NCBI GenBank assembly: GCA_019242065.1
Contig: JAFAWJ010000234.1
Coordinates: 1-7,681, forward strand
DNA length: 7,681 nt
Direction: 5' to 3'
Source: Chloroflexota bacterium
GTDB taxonomy: Bacteria; Chloroflexota; UBA6077; CF-72
Below the pieces are notes generated by a model, which saw only the letters and a program-made list of their open reading frames with translations, searched no databases and had not been told where the DNA came from. Made by a program: the position numbers and the translations under genes. Positions 6,345 to 7,681 of this stretch are shown one piece after another (position 1 is the first letter of the stretch; each line of letters begins with the position of its first letter).

Positions 6345-7418
6345 GTGCGGCGCGAGCACCTCGAGCGCCTGCAACCGGTGTGTCCGGCGTGCCGCGCCAG
6401 CGGGCGGCCGGCGGCGGCGTTGCGACTGGGGACCGTCGTCGCGTGTGAGGACGACGACGCGGATATTCGTGAGGGTGTGCTCGTGTGCACCGAGCCGGTG
6501 TGTCAGCGCGAACATCCCATCGTCGACGGGATTCCGATCGTCGTGTCGGACCTGTCGTCGTGGGCCGCCCACCAGCTGAATGCGGTGTTGTGGCGGTCGG
6601 ACCTCTCGCCGTTTACGGAGAGTTTGCTGGGGGATGCCGCCGGACCGGCGTCCGAATTCGAGCGCCAGCGCACGACATTGAGTGCGTACGGACGGGTGCA
6701 CTGGGGCGACTTCGATGCTGTCGAACCACTGGAGTCCGCCGCGTCGCTTGCGGGGCTACTGGCGGCGGCACGTGAGCTGCTGGATGCGCCGCCGACCGGC
6801 ATCTGGCTCGATCTCGGGTGCGCAGCTGGCCGTGCGACGTACGAGACTGCCCTCGCGGGACGTGAGCTGGTGGTGGGCGTCGACCTGAGCTTTGCGATGT
6901 TGCGCGTCGCCGAGGGGGCGCGGCGAACGGGGCGGGCGGTGTTTCCGATTCGGCGCGTGGGCCTGGTGTTCGACCGGTGCGAGGTTGTCGTGCCGCAGGT
7001 GCCGGCGGAGCGGATGGCGTACTGGTGTTGCGACGTGGACAATCTGCCATTTGGTGACGCGGGGTTTGACGGTGCGCTGAGCTTGAACGTGCTGGATTGC
7101 GTGCCGTCGCCGGTGCAGCACCTGGTGGAGATGGGTCGCGTGCTGCGGGCGGGGGCTTCGGCGTTGCTGTCGACGCCGTACGACTGGGCGGCGACGGCCA
7201 CGCCGGTGGCGCAGTGGCTGGGTGGACATTCGCAGCGCAGCGAGGCGCACGGGTCGAGCGCGGCCGAGCTGCGGCGGGCGTTGCGGATGGTGGATACAGG
7301 GCTGGCGATTGCCGCGGAGCGGGATCGCGTGCCGTGGCGCGTGTATGTCAACGAGCGGGCATCGATGGACTACGCGGTGCACGTGTTGCGGCTGGCGCGC
7401 CGCGAGCGACCGGAGTGA
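6345..7418 (+). CDS. SAM methyltransferase with N-terminal Trm112-like zinc ribbon
   Basis: This is a 357-residue two-domain protein. Residues 1-65 carry a four-cysteine zinc ribbon (Cys13, Cys16, Cys48, Cys53) ending in HPIVDGIPIVV, the signature of the Trm112-like module. The methyltransferase domain follows: WLDLGCAAGRAT (154-165), GVDLSFAML (178-186, acidic Asp180), DVDNLPF (230-236), ALSLNVLDCVPSP (244-256) and RVLRAGASALLSTPYDW (265-281). The substrate is unknown. The start is GTG at 6345, 6 nt after the PAAR stop, without a clear ribosome site; it is the only sensible start upstream of the zinc ribbon. Position in a PAAR operon suggests it modifies the spike or its cargo, or is itself delivered. 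Both ideas are inference. The long insertion at about 190-230 between strand 2 and the NLPF motif contains no recognised domain. Confidence 0.88.
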   Translation: MRREHLERLQPVCPACRASGRPAAALRLGTVVACEDDDADIREGVLVCTEPVCQREHPIVDGIPIVVSDLSSWAAHQLNAVLWRSDLSPFTESLLGDAAGPASEFERQRTTLSAYGRVHWGDFDAVEPLESAASLAGLLAAARELLDAPPTGIWLDLGCAAGRATYETALAGRELVVGVDLSFAMLRVAEGARRTGRAVFPIRRVGLVFDRCEVVVPQVPAERMAYWCCDVDNLPFGDAGFDGALSLNVLDCVPSPVQHLVEMGRVLRAGASALLSTPYDWAATATPVAQWLGGHSQRSEAHGSSAAELRRALRMVDTGLAIAAERDRVPWRVYVNERASMDYAVHVLRLARRERPE

Positions 7419-7681
7419 CGGGTTCGGCCCTGTAGGACGTGACCGTAACCATGGGTAAGGAGCTTCTGGTACCCCTCGGGTAGCCACTGAACGGGGAACG
7501 TGGCTGCCAGCGCCCGAGACCACGCCACTGGTGGCATCGGCCTTTCGCGACAAACTCATACTTGGGAGGGACCGGTGGCAGGGGGCGAGCGGCGACGGTG
7601 AGGCAGACGGGGTTGTGGCGGGGGCGGTACGCTGTTGAGCCTGGTGACCCCTGAGCCACACCCAGTCCTGCGCGACGCGGC
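7419..7681. other. Terminal intergenic region with possible structured RNA
   Basis: No convincing gene is visible in this stretch. On the plus strand two adjacent stems can form: GGGTA/TACCC (7453-7457 with 7470-7474, 12-base loop), then CTCGGG/CCCGAG (7475-7480 with 7513-7518) capped by TAGCCAC/GTGGCTG (7481-7487 with 7500-7506, 12-base loop) and a 6-base bulge. It matches no riboswitch or stable RNA I recognise. Near the end a TACGCT box (7628-7633) precedes an open frame from TTG 7635 or GTG 7644 (MTPEPHPVLRDA) that runs off the window. This could be the start of another gene but is too short to call. Confidence 0.35.

Noticed and set aside
7423..7433. GGGTTCGGCCC resembling a tRNA T-arm
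   Set aside because: No acceptor, D or anticodon arm can be placed around it.
7451..7483. Ten-residue peptide MGKELLVPLG as a possible leader peptide
   Set aside because: The only purine-rich site (AGGA at 7434-7437) is 13 nt away, and there is no run of regulatory codons; the stretch overlaps the stem-loop that explains it better.
6756..7661. 301-codon minus-strand frame over the last methyltransferase
   Set aside because: It is a shadow of the sense gene with Arg/Pro/His-rich low-complexity sequence; only its first part lies outside, and that has no family signature.

Overview
This is a GC-rich bacterial window with eight protein-coding genes packed closely together. No rRNA, tRNA, CRISPR array or transposase gene was recognised. 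The lineage cannot be fixed from the sequence. A large GC-rich genome such as Chloroflexota or Myxococcota fits best, because the window has a vWA/PP2C/kinase-WD40 signalling set, contractile-injection spike proteins, almost no Shine-Dalgarno motifs and TANNNT boxes close to start codons. That assignment is inference.

Left part, minus strand (1-3760). Three genes run leftwards as a tightly coupled operon: a vWA protein with a complete metal-binding MIDAS site, a PP2C-type phosphatase starting 1 nt after the vWA stop, and a Ser/Thr-kinase-like protein overlapping the phosphatase by 14 nt. The kinase continues through a repeat-rich Pro/Arg linker into WD40 repeats and runs off the window at position 1. 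The trio matches the kinase/phosphatase/vWA arrangement described computationally as the TerY-P triad. It is predicted to be a phosphorylation switch around a vWA scaffold.

Middle part (3844-5660). A class I SAM methyltransferase (minus) and a D-2-hydroxyacid dehydrogenase (plus) diverge from a 37-bp gap in which both genes could start with very short leaders. Just past each stop codon lies DNA of one palindrome family. On the left are three nearly abutting perfect 24-bp palindromes with different arms but the same central CATG. On the right is one imperfect relative whose core closely matches the left palindrome nearest the methyltransferase. The two metabolic genes therefore form a cassette bracketed by palindromes.

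Right part, plus strand (5665-7418). A promoter with an extended -10 precedes three closely spaced genes: a short beta-repeat protein resembling the tail of a VgrG/gp5 spike, a proline-rich PAAR-type spike-tip protein, and a SAM methyltransferase with an N-terminal four-cysteine Trm112-like zinc ribbon. This looks like a small spike module of a type VI secretion or extracellular contractile injection system with an attached modifying or effector enzyme. Known type VI systems use a kinase/PP2C pair for control, so the left triad might control it, but this is only inferred from proximity.

The last 263 bases (7419-7681) have no convincing gene but can form a compact double stem-loop on the plus strand.
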